Below, one piece after another: positions 1-7,590 of a stretch of 64,000 nucleotides of DNA (its first letter is position 1; each line of letters begins with the position of its first letter). Both the position numbers and the translations under genes were made by a program. A model generated the notes under the pieces. The model saw nothing but the letters and a program-made list of their open reading frames with translations, was not told the origin of the DNA and ran no database searches. Source of the DNA: Rhizobacter terrae (lineage in GTDB: Bacteria; Pseudomonadota; Gammaproteobacteria; Burkholderiales; Burkholderiaceae_C); NCBI RefSeq assembly GCF_003852895.1, contig NZ_QUSW01000002.1, positions 186,001 through 250,000 of the forward strand, in the 5' to 3' direction.

Positions 1-1630
1 TGCGTGCATCCTCCAGCCGCTTCACCAGCGCATCGGGAATCGGCTCGCCGCTCTGGTAGTGCCGCGCGTGCTTCTTCAGCACCTCGGGTTCGGCCAGCCA
101 GTTCTCGAAGATCTGCGACGGCAGCTCCACGAAGTCGCGCAGCACGTTGGTGCCTGACAGTCGCTCGAAGCTCACGTTCGACAGCAGGCCGTGCAGCCCG
201 TGGCCAAACTCATGGAACAGCGTGCGCGCGTCGTCGAAGCTCAGGAGCGTGGGCTGGCCCGGTGCACCCTTGGCGAAGTTGTTGTTGTTGACGACGATGG
301 GCAGCACGTCCTGTCCGCCGTGGCGCGACTGCAGGCGATAGGAGCTCATCCACGCGCCGCTGCGCTTGCTGGGCCGCGCGAAGTTGTCGTGCAGGAACAC
401 GCCCACCAGTTGGTCGCTGGCGCCGCGCACCTCGTAGACCTTCACGTCGGGGTGGTAGACCTTGATCTGCGGCTGCTCGACGAAGCGGATGCCGAACAGG
501 CGCTGGGCACAGTCGAACACTGCCTCGACCATGCGGTCCAGCGGAAAGTAGGGCTTCACCGAGGCCTCGTCCAGGTCGTAGCGCACCTGGCGCACCTTCT
601 CGGCCACGTAGCGCCAGTCCCAGGCTTCGATCTCATGGCTCTCGCCAAGGGAGAGCTGCATGGCCTTCAGTGCGGTGCGCTCTTCCGCCAGCGCCTTCTT
701 CGCAGGCACCCACACCTTCATCAGCAGGTCGCTCACCGCCGAGGCCTTGCCGGCCATGGTGTCGGCCAGGCCGTAGTCGGCGTAGTTGGCGTAGCCGTGC
801 AGTCGGACCTGCTCGCGGCGCAGGGTGAGGATCTCCCGGGCAATGGGCCGGTTGTCGTGCTCGCCGTCGTGCTCGCCGCGCGTGGTCCAGGCCTTGTACG
901 CCTGCTCGCGCAGGTCGCGCCGCGACGAGAAGGTGAGGAAGGGCACGATGTGCGAGCGCGACAGCGTGATCACGTGGGCATCGGCGATGCCGCGGTCCAC
1001 GGCCGCCTGCCTGGCTGCAGCGCGAACGAAGTCCGGCAGGCCGGCCAGGTCTTCTTCGGTGCGCAGCAGGAGCCGGTAGCCGGACTCGTCGGCCAACACG
1101 TTCTGCGCGAAGGTGGTGGACAACTGGGCCTGCCGTTCCATCACCTGCGCATAGCGGGCCTGGGCCTTGGCGTCGAGCTTGGCACCGGCGCGCACGAAGT
1201 CGAGGTGGATGCGTTCCAGCAGGCGAACCTGCTCGGCGTTCAGGCCCAGTGCGTGGCGCTTCCCGTGCAAGCCGTCGATGCGCTTGAACAGCGCCGCATG
1301 CATGTAGATGGCGCTGTTGTGCGCTGCCACGGGCGCTGCCAGCTCGCGCTCCACCGCCTGCAGGGCGGGCGAGGTTTCGCTGGAGGTGAGGTTGTAGAAC
1401 AGCCCGTCGAGCCGGGCCAGTGCGCGGCCTGCACGGTCGAAGGCGGCCACGGTGTTGTCGAAGTCCGCCGGCTGCGGGCTGGACGCGATGGCGTCCAGTT
1501 CGGCACGGTGCTCGGCGAAGGCCGCGTCGAAGGCCGGCTTGAAGTGCTCGGGCTTGACGCGATCGAAAGGCGGGAGGCCGTAGGGCGTGTCCCAGGTCGC
1601 CAACAGGGGGTTGCTCGTGGCAAGGGTCAT
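1..1630 (-). CDS. dcp: M3-family peptidyl-dipeptidase (Dcp-type), C-terminus cut by window edge
   Basis: Zinc metallopeptidase of family M3 that trims short peptides; Dcp removes dipeptides from C-termini. 543 codons are visible, starting MTLATSNPLLATWDTP; the last 140 or so residues of a roughly 680-residue family lie beyond base 1. The HEFGHGLHG zinc motif is at about residue 473, which matches E. coli Dcp (about 470) better than oligopeptidase A. The stretch SGTNVLRDFVELPSQIFENW after the motif is also Dcp-like. The ATG at 1630 is the only start that keeps the conserved N-terminal region. No signal peptide is visible, so a cytoplasmic location is likely. OpdA (prlC) is the alternative and is less likely because of the downstream motif. 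Confidence 0.9.
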   Translation of the reverse strand, partial: MTLATSNPLLATWDTPYGLPPFDRVKPEHFKPAFDAAFAEHRAELDAIASSPQPADFDNTVAAFDRAGRALARLDGLFYNLTSSETSPALQAVERELAAPVAAHNSAIYMHAALFKRIDGLHGKRHALGLNAEQVRLLERIHLDFVRAGAKLDAKAQARYAQVMERQAQLSTTFAQNVLADESGYRLLLRTEEDLAGLPDFVRAAARQAAVDRGIADAHVITLSRSHIVPFLTFSSRRDLREQAYKAWTTRGEHDGEHDNRPIAREILTLRREQVRLHGYANYADYGLADTMAGKASAVSDLLMKVWVPAKKALAEERTALKAMQLSLGESHEIEAWDWRYVAEKVRQVRYDLDEASVKPYFPLDRMVEAVFDCAQRLFGIRFVEQPQIKVYHPDVKVYEVRGASDQLVGVFLHDNFARPSKRSGAWMSSYRLQSRHGGQDVLPIVVNNNNFAKGAPGQPTLLSFDDARTLFHEFGHGLHGLLSNVSFERLSGTNVLRDFVELPSQIFENWLAEPEVLKKHARHYQSGEPIPDALVKRLEDAR

Positions 1631-1706
1631 GACGGTTCTCGGGGTGGGAGAACTGCCATTCTATGGAGGGGCCGGCCGGCCCCTCCCGGGGCCTCATTTG
1701 CCCCTC

Positions 1707-2192
1707 TTACTTGCCCTTCTTGATCGCGAGTTCGTCCTTCTCGTCGAAACGGCGGTCGGCGCAGTCCTTCTTGTAGGTGGCGTCGGCGGCAGTGGCGGCT
1801 TCCACGCGGGCGTTGAAGTCGTTGCTGGCCTTCTCGAAGTCGTCGATGCGCTTCTCGCGCGCATTGTTGGCCTCGACGTATTTCGCCACCATCTCCGCGT
1901 TGGTGCGGTCCAGCGCGGCGAGCTGGTCCTTCAGGGCCTGGCCGCTGGTCTGGATGTCGGCTCTTTCGGCATCCAGCTTGGACTTGACGTCGACGAGGCT
2001 GTCGCGCTCTTGCTGGCGCTTGGTGTGCGAGGCCATGCAGGCGCGCAGCTCATCGCGGGTGAGCAGCGGCGTCTTCTTGGCGCCGCTCTTGGCGGGCGCA
2101 TCCGTGGCGGCCACGGCGCTCAATGCCGTGCAGATCATGCACAGCGCGAGCAGCGGCGCGCGGGCGCCGCGAGACAGGTCGGGAAAGTACAT
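1707..2192 (-). CDS. Small secreted coiled-coil protein, unknown function
   Basis: 161 residues. The ATG at 2192 is chosen over an in-frame ATG further upstream because AGGAAG sits about 8 bases before it and the protein then opens with a Sec-type leader (MYFPDLSRGARAPLLALC, ending near SAVAA). The mature part is charged and alpha-helical, with heptad-like spacing over about residues 60-140 (KSKLDAERADIQTSGQALKD), so a periplasmic coiled coil is likely. Two Cys remain in the mature part (RACMAS and KKDCAD) and could pair. It lies on the same strand between the peptidase and glutathione reductase genes. I do not recognise the family and propose no function. Confidence 0.75.
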   Translation of the reverse strand: MYFPDLSRGARAPLLALCMICTALSAVAATDAPAKSGAKKTPLLTRDELRACMASHTKRQQERDSLVDVKSKLDAERADIQTSGQALKDQLAALDRTNAEMVAKYVEANNAREKRIDDFEKASNDFNARVEAATAADATYKKDCADRRFDEKDELAIKKGK

Positions 2193-2239
2193 CGGGGACT
2201 TCCTGGCAGGTGACACAAAACCCGTGATTATCCGATGCT

Positions 2240-3598
2240 TCACCGGGCCAGGGGTTCGCGCATGGTGACGAATTCCTCCGCCGCCGTGGGGTGAATCCCG
2301 ATGGTGGCGTCGAAGTGCGCCTTGGTCGCGCCGGCCTTCATCGCCACCGCGAATCCTTGCACGATCTCGCCGGCCTCGGCCCCCACCATGTGCAGGCCGA
2401 CGACGCGGTCGCTGGCGTCGTCGACCACCAGCTTCATCAGCGTGCGCTCGGTGCTGCCCGACAGGGTGTGCTTGAGCGACTTGAACTCGCTCTGGTACAG
2501 GCGAATCGTGCCGTGGGCCTCGCGAGCCTGCGCCTCGGTCAGCCCCACCGTGCCGATGTTCGGATGCGTGAACACCGCCGTCGGAATGAACTCGTAGCTC
2601 ATGCGCCGCTGGCCCTGGCCGAAGAGCTGGTCGACCACCACCATGGCCTCGGCCAGCGCGACAGGCGTGAGTTGCACGCGGTCGGTGACATCGCCCACGG
2701 CGAGGATGGACGGCACGCTGGAGCGGTATTGCGCGTCCACCTTCACCTCGCCGCTGCTGCCCAGCGCCACGCCGGCCTCTTCCAGGCCGAGCCCTCGCGT
2801 GTTCGGGCCGCGCCCGGTGGCGTAGAGCACCGTGGTGGCTTCCAGCGCGCTGCCGTCATGCAGCGCGGCCAGCAGGCTGCCATCGGCCCGGCGCTCGATG
2901 CCGTGCAGGTGCGTGCCCAGGCGGATGTCCACGCCCTTCTTGCCCATTTCCACCGCCAGGAAGGCAGCGATGTCGTCATCGAAGCCGCGCAGCAGCCGCG
3001 AGCCTCGCACCACCTGCGTCACCTGGGCGCCCAGCCCGCGGAAGATGCTGGCCATCTCGCAGGCGATGTAGCCGCCGCCCACCACCACCAGGTGTTTCGG
3101 GAACACCGGCAGGTCGAACATCTCGTTGGAGCTGACCGCATGCTCGCCGCCCGGCACCTCGGGCATGAGCGGATGGCCGCCGGTGGCCACCAGGATGTGC
3201 TTCGCCCGGTGGACCTCGCCGTTCACCTCCACCTCATGCGGGGACACGATGCGTGCCCGCCCTCGCAGCAAGGTCGCTCCGGCACCTTCCAGCACCGCGC
3301 CGTACACGGTGTTCAGCCGCGAGATCTCCTTGGCGCGGTTGGCCTTGAGCGTGGCCCAGTCGAAGGCAGGCACCGCCACCGGCCAGCCGAAGCCGTGCGC
3401 CTCCTCGAAGGCTTCGGCGTAGTGGGCCGCGTAGCTGTACAGCTTCTTGGGGATGCAGCCCACGTTCACGCAGGTGCCGCCCAGGGCGGACATCTCCGCC
3501 ACCGCCACCTTGGCCCCCCGCTGCGCCGCCATGCGCGCCGCGCGCACGCCCCCGCTGCCGGCGCCGATGACGAAGAGGTCCAGTTCCTGTGATGCCAT
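2240..3598 (-). CDS. gor: Glutathione-disulfide reductase
   Basis: NADPH-dependent flavoenzyme that reduces glutathione disulfide in the cytoplasm. 452 residues, the usual length. N-terminal FAD motif GAGSGGVRAARMA, redox pair in GGTCVNVGCIPKK (Cys43 and Cys48), NADPH-binding GGGYIACEMA near residue 177, a second FAD motif ending in AVGDVTDR, and the C-terminal dimer segment with HPTAAEE carrying the catalytic His-Glu pair. The ATG at 3598 has GGAG about 10 bases upstream and gives the standard N-terminus. Only 53 bases separate it from the divergent oxidoreductase gene, so any two promoters there must overlap or abut. Trypanothione reductase and dihydrolipoyl dehydrogenase are less likely given the overall motif set. 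Confidence 0.95.
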   Translation of the reverse strand: MASQELDLFVIGAGSGGVRAARMAAQRGAKVAVAEMSALGGTCVNVGCIPKKLYSYAAHYAEAFEEAHGFGWPVAVPAFDWATLKANRAKEISRLNTVYGAVLEGAGATLLRGRARIVSPHEVEVNGEVHRAKHILVATGGHPLMPEVPGGEHAVSSNEMFDLPVFPKHLVVVGGGYIACEMASIFRGLGAQVTQVVRGSRLLRGFDDDIAAFLAVEMGKKGVDIRLGTHLHGIERRADGSLLAALHDGSALEATTVLYATGRGPNTRGLGLEEAGVALGSSGEVKVDAQYRSSVPSILAVGDVTDRVQLTPVALAEAMVVVDQLFGQGQRRMSYEFIPTAVFTHPNIGTVGLTEAQAREAHGTIRLYQSEFKSLKHTLSGSTERTLMKLVVDDASDRVVGLHMVGAEAGEIVQGFAVAMKAGATKAHFDATIGIHPTAAEEFVTMREPLAR

Positions 3599-3651
3599 GT
3601 GGGTTCTCCAATGTGGCGATGATGCCCGTTCACGGCACACAATTCACCACC

Positions 3652-4710
3652 ATGGACAACACCCTGCGCGTCGGCATCATCGGCTACGGCTACGCCACCA
3701 AAGTCTTCCACGCGCCGCTGGTCGCCAGCGTGCCGGGCCTGAAGCTGCAGGCTGTTTCCAGCAGCGATGCCGCCAAGGTCCACGCCGACTGGCCGGGTCT
3801 GGACGTGAGCGAATCGCCGCAGGCGCTGCTGCAACGCGGCGACATCGACCTCGTGGTCGTGCCCACGCCCAACGACACGCATTTCGCCCTCGCGCGGGAC
3901 GCCCTGCTGGCGGGCAAGCACGTGGTGGTGGACAAGCCCTTCACCGTCACCACCGACGAGGCGCGGCAGCTCGGCCAGCTGGCGAAGGACGCCAAGCGTG
4001 TCCTGTCGGTCTTCCACAACCGCCGCTGGGACGGCGACTTCCTCACCCTGCAGGAGGTGGTGGCCGGCGGCCGGCTGGGCCGCATCGCCCGCATCGAGTC
4101 GCACTTCGACCGCTTCCGCCCCATCGTGCGCGACCGCTGGCGCGAGAAGGCCGGGCCCGGCAGCGGCCTGTGGGTGGACCTGGGCTCGCATCTCATCGAT
4201 CAGGCAGTGCAGCTCTTCGGCATGCCCACCGGCCTGCATGCGGACCTCGCGACCCAGCGCGACGGCGCCAGCACCAACGACTGCTTCCACGCCCAGCTGC
4301 GCTATGCCAGCGGGCTGCGCGTCGTGCTGCACGCCACCACCCTGGCCGCCGCGCCCGCGCCGCGATTCACCGTGCACGGCACCGGCGGCAGCTGGGTGAA
4401 GACGGGGCTCGATCCGCAGGAAGATGCGCTCAAGGCCGGGCAGCGCCCCGATGGCCGCTCGCCCTGGATGCCGCCGCCGGAGTCCGCCACCTACGTGCTG
4501 CTGGACGACCGCGAGCTGGACAAGGTGCGTGCATCGGCCCATGCCGTCAAGCCCGGTCGCTATGCCGACTACTACGCCGCGGTGCGCGATGCCATCCTCG
4601 GCGCGGGCCCGATTCCCGTCACCGCCGACGAAGCCTGCAAGGTCATGGCCTTGCTGGAGCTTGGCGTCAAGAGCCACGAGGCCAAGCGCGAACTGCACGT
4701 GAATGCGTGA
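3652..4710 (+). CDS. Gfo/Idh/MocA-family oxidoreductase (YdgJ-like)
   Basis: 352 residues; predicted NAD(P)-dependent dehydrogenase of sugars or related polyols. The Rossmann motif VGIIGYGYATKVFHAPLV opens the protein, followed by VPTPNDTHFALARDALLAGK and the VVDKPFTV motif, whose Lys is the conserved catalytic residue of this family. The C-terminal domain contains FHNRRWDGDFLTLQEV and HFDRFRPIVRDRWRE, both close in pattern to E. coli YdgJ. The start at 3652 puts the dinucleotide fold at residue 5; there is no obvious Shine-Dalgarno sequence. Divergent from gor. The substrate cannot be told from sequence. Confidence 0.9.
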   Translation: MDNTLRVGIIGYGYATKVFHAPLVASVPGLKLQAVSSSDAAKVHADWPGLDVSESPQALLQRGDIDLVVVPTPNDTHFALARDALLAGKHVVVDKPFTVTTDEARQLGQLAKDAKRVLSVFHNRRWDGDFLTLQEVVAGGRLGRIARIESHFDRFRPIVRDRWREKAGPGSGLWVDLGSHLIDQAVQLFGMPTGLHADLATQRDGASTNDCFHAQLRYASGLRVVLHATTLAAAPAPRFTVHGTGGSWVKTGLDPQEDALKAGQRPDGRSPWMPPPESATYVLLDDRELDKVRASAHAVKPGRYADYYAAVRDAILGAGPIPVTADEACKVMALLELGVKSHEAKRELHVNA

Positions 4711-4783
4711 AGCCGAGTGATACGGCTTGAACGGCCGGCCCATCCGGTGCAGACTCGCGGCGTTTCACGGCGAAGGTGGGTGA

Positions 4784-5317
4784 ATGAAGATTCTCAAGTG
4801 GCTGCTCATCGTGGTGCTGGCCCTGCTGGCGGTGTTCATCGTCGGCGGCTACCTGCTGTCGCCGAAGTTCACGGTGTCGCGCAGCATCACCATCAACGCG
4901 CCGGCCGACAAGGTCTATGGCTTCGTGGCCAGCCCCCGCGCATGGAAGCAGTGGTCAGCCTGGAATCAGCGTGACCCGAACATGCAGATCGACTACACCG
5001 GCCCCGACAGTGGCACCGGCGCGAAGTGGAGCTGGCGCAGCAAGAGCCAGGGCAACGGCACCATGACCTTCACCGCCACCGATCCCGCGCGCAAGGTCGC
5101 CTTCGACCTGTACTTCCCCGACTTCGGTACCACCTCGCAAGGACAGCTCGACTTCGTGCCCGACAGCAACAACGCCACGAAGGTCACCTGGACCATGAAC
5201 GGCGACATGGGCAGCAACCCGATGTACCGCTGGATGTCGCTCTTCATGGACCGCATGGTCGGCCCCGACTTCGACACCGGCCTGGCCAATCTCAAGGCCG
5301 TGGCCGAAAAGCAGTGA
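4784..5317 (+). CDS. Membrane-anchored SRPBCC (START-like) protein
   Basis: 177 residues. One N-terminal hydrophobic helix (about residues 5-25) is followed by the start of an SRPBCC fold: SRSITINAPADKVYGFVASP, then WKQWSAWNQRDPNM, a pattern common in the polyketide-cyclase/dehydrase-like branch. The fold makes a deep hydrophobic pocket for a lipid or small ligand; the ligand is unknown here. The anchor would place the domain in the periplasm. Its stop is 13 bases before the ATG of the AsmA-like gene, so the two are probably co-transcribed. Confidence 0.8.
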   Translation: MKILKWLLIVVLALLAVFIVGGYLLSPKFTVSRSITINAPADKVYGFVASPRAWKQWSAWNQRDPNMQIDYTGPDSGTGAKWSWRSKSQGNGTMTFTATDPARKVAFDLYFPDFGTTSQGQLDFVPDSNNATKVTWTMNGDMGSNPMYRWMSLFMDRMVGPDFDTGLANLKAVAEKQ

Positions 5318-5330
5318 GTTGCATTCATCG

Positions 5331-6053
5331 ATGAGTCGCGCCGGCAAGTACATCCTCTCGGGCTTCCTGCTGCTGGTGCTGCTGGCCGCCGGCACGGGCT
5401 GGTGGTTCTTCACCAACCTGGATGGCATCGTGCAGCGAGCCATCAGCCACTACGGCAGCGAGATGACGCACGCCAAGGTCAGCGTCGACGGCGTGCAGCT
5501 CAAGACCACCGATGGTTCAGGCATCGTGCGCGGGCTCGTCGTGGGCAACCCCGCGGGCTTCCAGTCGCCGCATGCGCTGAAGGTGGGCGTGATCGAGGTG
5601 GTGGTGGACGTGCACACGCTGACCGAGCCGGTGGTCGTCATCAAGAAGATCAGCATCGAGTCGCCGGACGTGATCTACGAGAAGGGAACGGCGGGCACGA
5701 ACTTCGAGGCCATCCAGCGCAACATCGCGCAGTCGCTGGACAACGGTGCTGCAGGCGGCGAAGCGCAGAAGACGTCTTCCGACAAACCCGTCCGCAAGCT
5801 CATCGTCGAGGAGTTCGCGATCCGCAATGCGCATGCTCAGGCCACGTCGCCTGCGCTGCTGGGCCAGAGCATCTCCACCACCTTGCCCGACCTGGTGATG
5901 CACAACCTGGGCAAGGCCGAAGGCGGCATCACGCCGGCTCAGCTGGGCGACCGGGTGGCCAAGGCGCTGACGCAGCGGCTGGTGTCCAGCCTGGGGTTCG
6001 ACAAGGCGTTGAGGTCGCTGGGGGACAAGGTCAAGGGCGTGTTCGGGCGTTGA
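5331..6053 (+). CDS. AsmA-like membrane-anchored protein
   Basis: 240 residues when started at the ATG at 5331; another in-frame ATG 12 bases upstream is possible. A hydrophobic N-terminal anchor (residues about 8-27) leads into a beta-rich region with the AsmA-type pattern: GIVRGLVVGNPAGFQSPHAL, VIEVVVDVHTLTEPVVVIKK and ISIESPDVIYEKG. Large AsmA proteins are bridge-like lipid-transfer or envelope-biogenesis proteins; this one is short and covers only the N-terminal unit. Directly downstream of the SRPBCC protein, which suggests a shared periplasmic lipid-related role (inference). The stop is 21 bases from that of the convergent lipoprotein gene. Confidence 0.7.
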   Translation: MSRAGKYILSGFLLLVLLAAGTGWWFFTNLDGIVQRAISHYGSEMTHAKVSVDGVQLKTTDGSGIVRGLVVGNPAGFQSPHALKVGVIEVVVDVHTLTEPVVVIKKISIESPDVIYEKGTAGTNFEAIQRNIAQSLDNGAAGGEAQKTSSDKPVRKLIVEEFAIRNAHAQATSPALLGQSISTTLPDLVMHNLGKAEGGITPAQLGDRVAKALTQRLVSSLGFDKALRSLGDKVKGVFGR

Positions 6054-6074
6054 TCGCCCCACGCATCAACGGCC

Positions 6075-6449
6075 TCACTGGAAGGTGGCGACCACCTTGT
6101 GATCCGTCGTCATGCTGACGCTGCACGACTGGCCGGTGCAGTCGCCGGTCCAACCGCTGAACGTCACACCGGTGCCTGGCGTGGCCGTCAGCTGCACCAG
6201 CGTGCCGCGGCTGAACGAGGTCGTGCAGACCGAGGTGCAATTGACGCCGGCAGGGCTGGAAATCACCGAGCCGCTGCCGATGACGGTGACCGTGAGGGCC
6301 TGCGTCCCGGAAGTCGGGGTGGTCGGCTTCGTGGGCGACAGGCCGCCGCTGCCGGCTGTTCCGAAGGGAGGCGAGCCGGCGTCGGAGCCGCCGCCGCCGC
6401 AACTGGCGGCCACCAGGCAGAACAGGATCGCTGTCGTTGTACGAATCAC
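6075..6449 (-). CDS. Lipoprotein with InlB-type B-repeat-like domain
   Basis: 124 residues from a GTG at 6449, chosen because GGGGAGGG lies just upstream and the product then starts MIRTTTAILFCLVAASC, a clean lipoprotein signal ending in a LVAASC lipobox. The Gly/Ser/Pro-rich linker that follows is typical of Burkholderiales lipoproteins. The mature domain has the pattern ALTVTVIGSGSVISSPAG, then a C-x3-C pair, and GVTFSGWTGDCTGQSC, which is the divergent bacterial B-repeat (beta-grasp) type. Such repeats usually occur in tandem in surface proteins; here there is only one. Function unknown. Probably anchored in the outer membrane. Confidence 0.75.
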   Translation of the reverse strand: MIRTTTAILFCLVAASCGGGGSDAGSPPFGTAGSGGLSPTKPTTPTSGTQALTVTVIGSGSVISSPAGVNCTSVCTTSFSRGTLVQLTATPGTGVTFSGWTGDCTGQSCSVSMTTDHKVVATFQ

Positions 6450-6628
6450 GGGTTTTCCCTCCCCAACTGTGGACACCTGCATTGTCGCGCAGCCCGCCAC
6501 CGAAACAGGTGCCCGGCCACTATGCTGGAAACGATTCCTTGCATTGACATCCAGCAGGGCTCTAGTGCTCTGTGACCTTGCCCTACCGCATCGGATAGCT
6601 GATGCCTTGAGGTCGACCTCGTCCTCAA

Positions 6629-6895
6629 CTACTTGTCAATGCGTCGAATATAGATACCAAGCGTTGATGCGAGCGAAAAGTGGGCGCGCCCTGCACCGAA
6701 CGGAGAAATAGAGAACCCTTCGTTCTCTGATTCGTCGGCCACTGTGACAAGAAGCTCCGCGAGCATACGCAGCGCTTCAGCGACTCCCTCTACCAGCACA
6801 GTTGTTGACGCCTCTCCTTCCTGCTCATACAAAAGCCGAATGGATAGGCCGACATTCTTCGCGTAGTAGCGATCACAGATTTCATCAGTTTTCAT
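6629..6895 (-). CDS. Small protein next to the Rhs island, possible immunity protein
   Basis: 88 residues, MKTDEICDRYYAKNVGLSIR to the end at 6629. No family is recognised. It is cytoplasmic by composition (no leader, acidic), and base composition is clearly lower in GC than the flanking core genes, as in the rest of the island. It is the last same-strand gene downstream of the Rhs toxin gene, separated from it by another small gene and an IS3 remnant. Its start codon lies inside the second copy of a 10-base direct repeat (6881-6900). Position and size fit an orphan immunity gene, but nothing in the sequence proves that. Confidence 0.55.
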   Translation of the reverse strand: MKTDEICDRYYAKNVGLSIRLLYEQEGEASTTVLVEGVAEALRMLAELLVTVADESENEGFSISPFGAGRAHFSLASTLGIYIRRIDK

Positions 6896-6901
6896 CAGTT
6901 T

Positions 6902-7039
6902 TTATGGAACCGCACTCCTAAGGCACGCAACCATCTTGCCGGCGATGGATCCGATCGCCGCCCACTGCGATGCATGCTCCGTCACCATGCGAACGGCGCG
7001 ATCGCGCCCCTCCGGGGAAAACTTCGGGGACTTCCTCAT
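6902..7039 (-). pseudogene. Truncated IS3-family transposase OrfA
   Basis: 45 codons starting MRKSPKFSPEGRDRAVRMVT and then EHASQWAAIGSIAGKM. This is the N-terminal helix-turn-helix start of IS3-family OrfA proteins (the SPE-R-RAVRMV and SQWAAI-SIA-K patterns). The ATG at 7039 has GGAG upstream. After residue 40 or so the reading frame runs into an unrelated tail and a stop at 6902, so about half of OrfA and all of OrfB are missing. It cannot encode an active transposase. Confidence 0.75.
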
Positions 7040-7090
7040 ATCGGCTCCATTCTCTATCGAAGGAGCCTCCTCAAAATCCAGGGCGGTTCA
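6902..7090 (-). mobile_element. IS3-family remnant (left end and start of orfA only)
   Basis: On the minus strand the element opens at 7090 with TGAACCGCCCTGG, which matches the terminal inverted repeat type of many IS3-family elements, continues through a GAGGAGGCTCC leader and reaches an orfA start at 7039. Homology stops about 40 codons later. At the other end, the plus strand at 6905 reads TGGAACCGC, which shares GAACCGC with the terminal repeat, so an internally deleted derivative with both ends is possible but weakly supported. No flanking target duplication is clear. It splits the two small candidate immunity genes. Confidence 0.65.
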
Positions 7091-7119
7091 TATTGATGAT
7101 TCGATATTGATCTTCCCAA

Positions 7120-7581
7120 CTACTCAGCAAACCTAGACGCGATATACAACGTGTTGTCAAACTCCCATGAGTTCGCAAGCGCCTGCATGCTCCGTGCCGA
7201 TCTGGCTATCACCGTTCCACCCGCAGGCAGCGCGTCGAACTCGGCTTTGTCGAGCACACGGTAATACTGCTCCCCCGCCGGCGGAAACGTCAGGCATTCA
7301 TCTAGCAGGTACAGCGAAGGTGGCGTGAAAGCATCGAGCGGCACATCCAGCAATTCCGGAAATGTCTGTAGTTCCGCACTCGCCTCGAAACTGACTACCG
7401 CGACCACGGCATCTGAGTCTTGCAGCAGTTGTTTTGCGCGCCCCCATAGCCGTAGCAGCTCCGTGAGCCAATCAGCGTAGGACGTACCCGCGGGCGTCCA
7501 GTCGGTCAATTCGTCCACATGAATTGACCATACCTTCTTTGATCTTGGCCATAGGAGGACCCATTCATTGAGTGATCGCAT
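7120..7581 (-). CDS. Probable immunity protein for the adjacent Rhs toxin
   Basis: 153 residues, MRSLNEWVLLWPRSKKVWSI at the N-terminus. It begins 9 bases after the stop of the toxin-bearing Rhs gene on the same strand, the usual place and spacing for an Rhs immunity gene. No signal peptide, acidic, cytoplasmic by composition, and rich in Trp near the N-terminus. I do not recognise the family. The immunity role is inferred from position only. If the toxin is a nuclease acting in the cytoplasm, a cytoplasmic immunity protein is what would be expected. Confidence 0.65.
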   Translation of the reverse strand: MRSLNEWVLLWPRSKKVWSIHVDELTDWTPAGTSYADWLTELLRLWGRAKQLLQDSDAVVAVVSFEASAELQTFPELLDVPLDAFTPPSLYLLDECLTFPPAGEQYYRVLDKAEFDALPAGGTVIARSARSMQALANSWEFDNTLYIASRFAE

Positions 7582-7590
7582 TTGACTTCC

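Noticed and set aside
6936..7136. 66-residue plus-strand open frame across the IS3 remnant
   Set aside because: It is the reverse of the OrfA fragment, which has a recognisable family pattern on the minus strand and a ribosome site.
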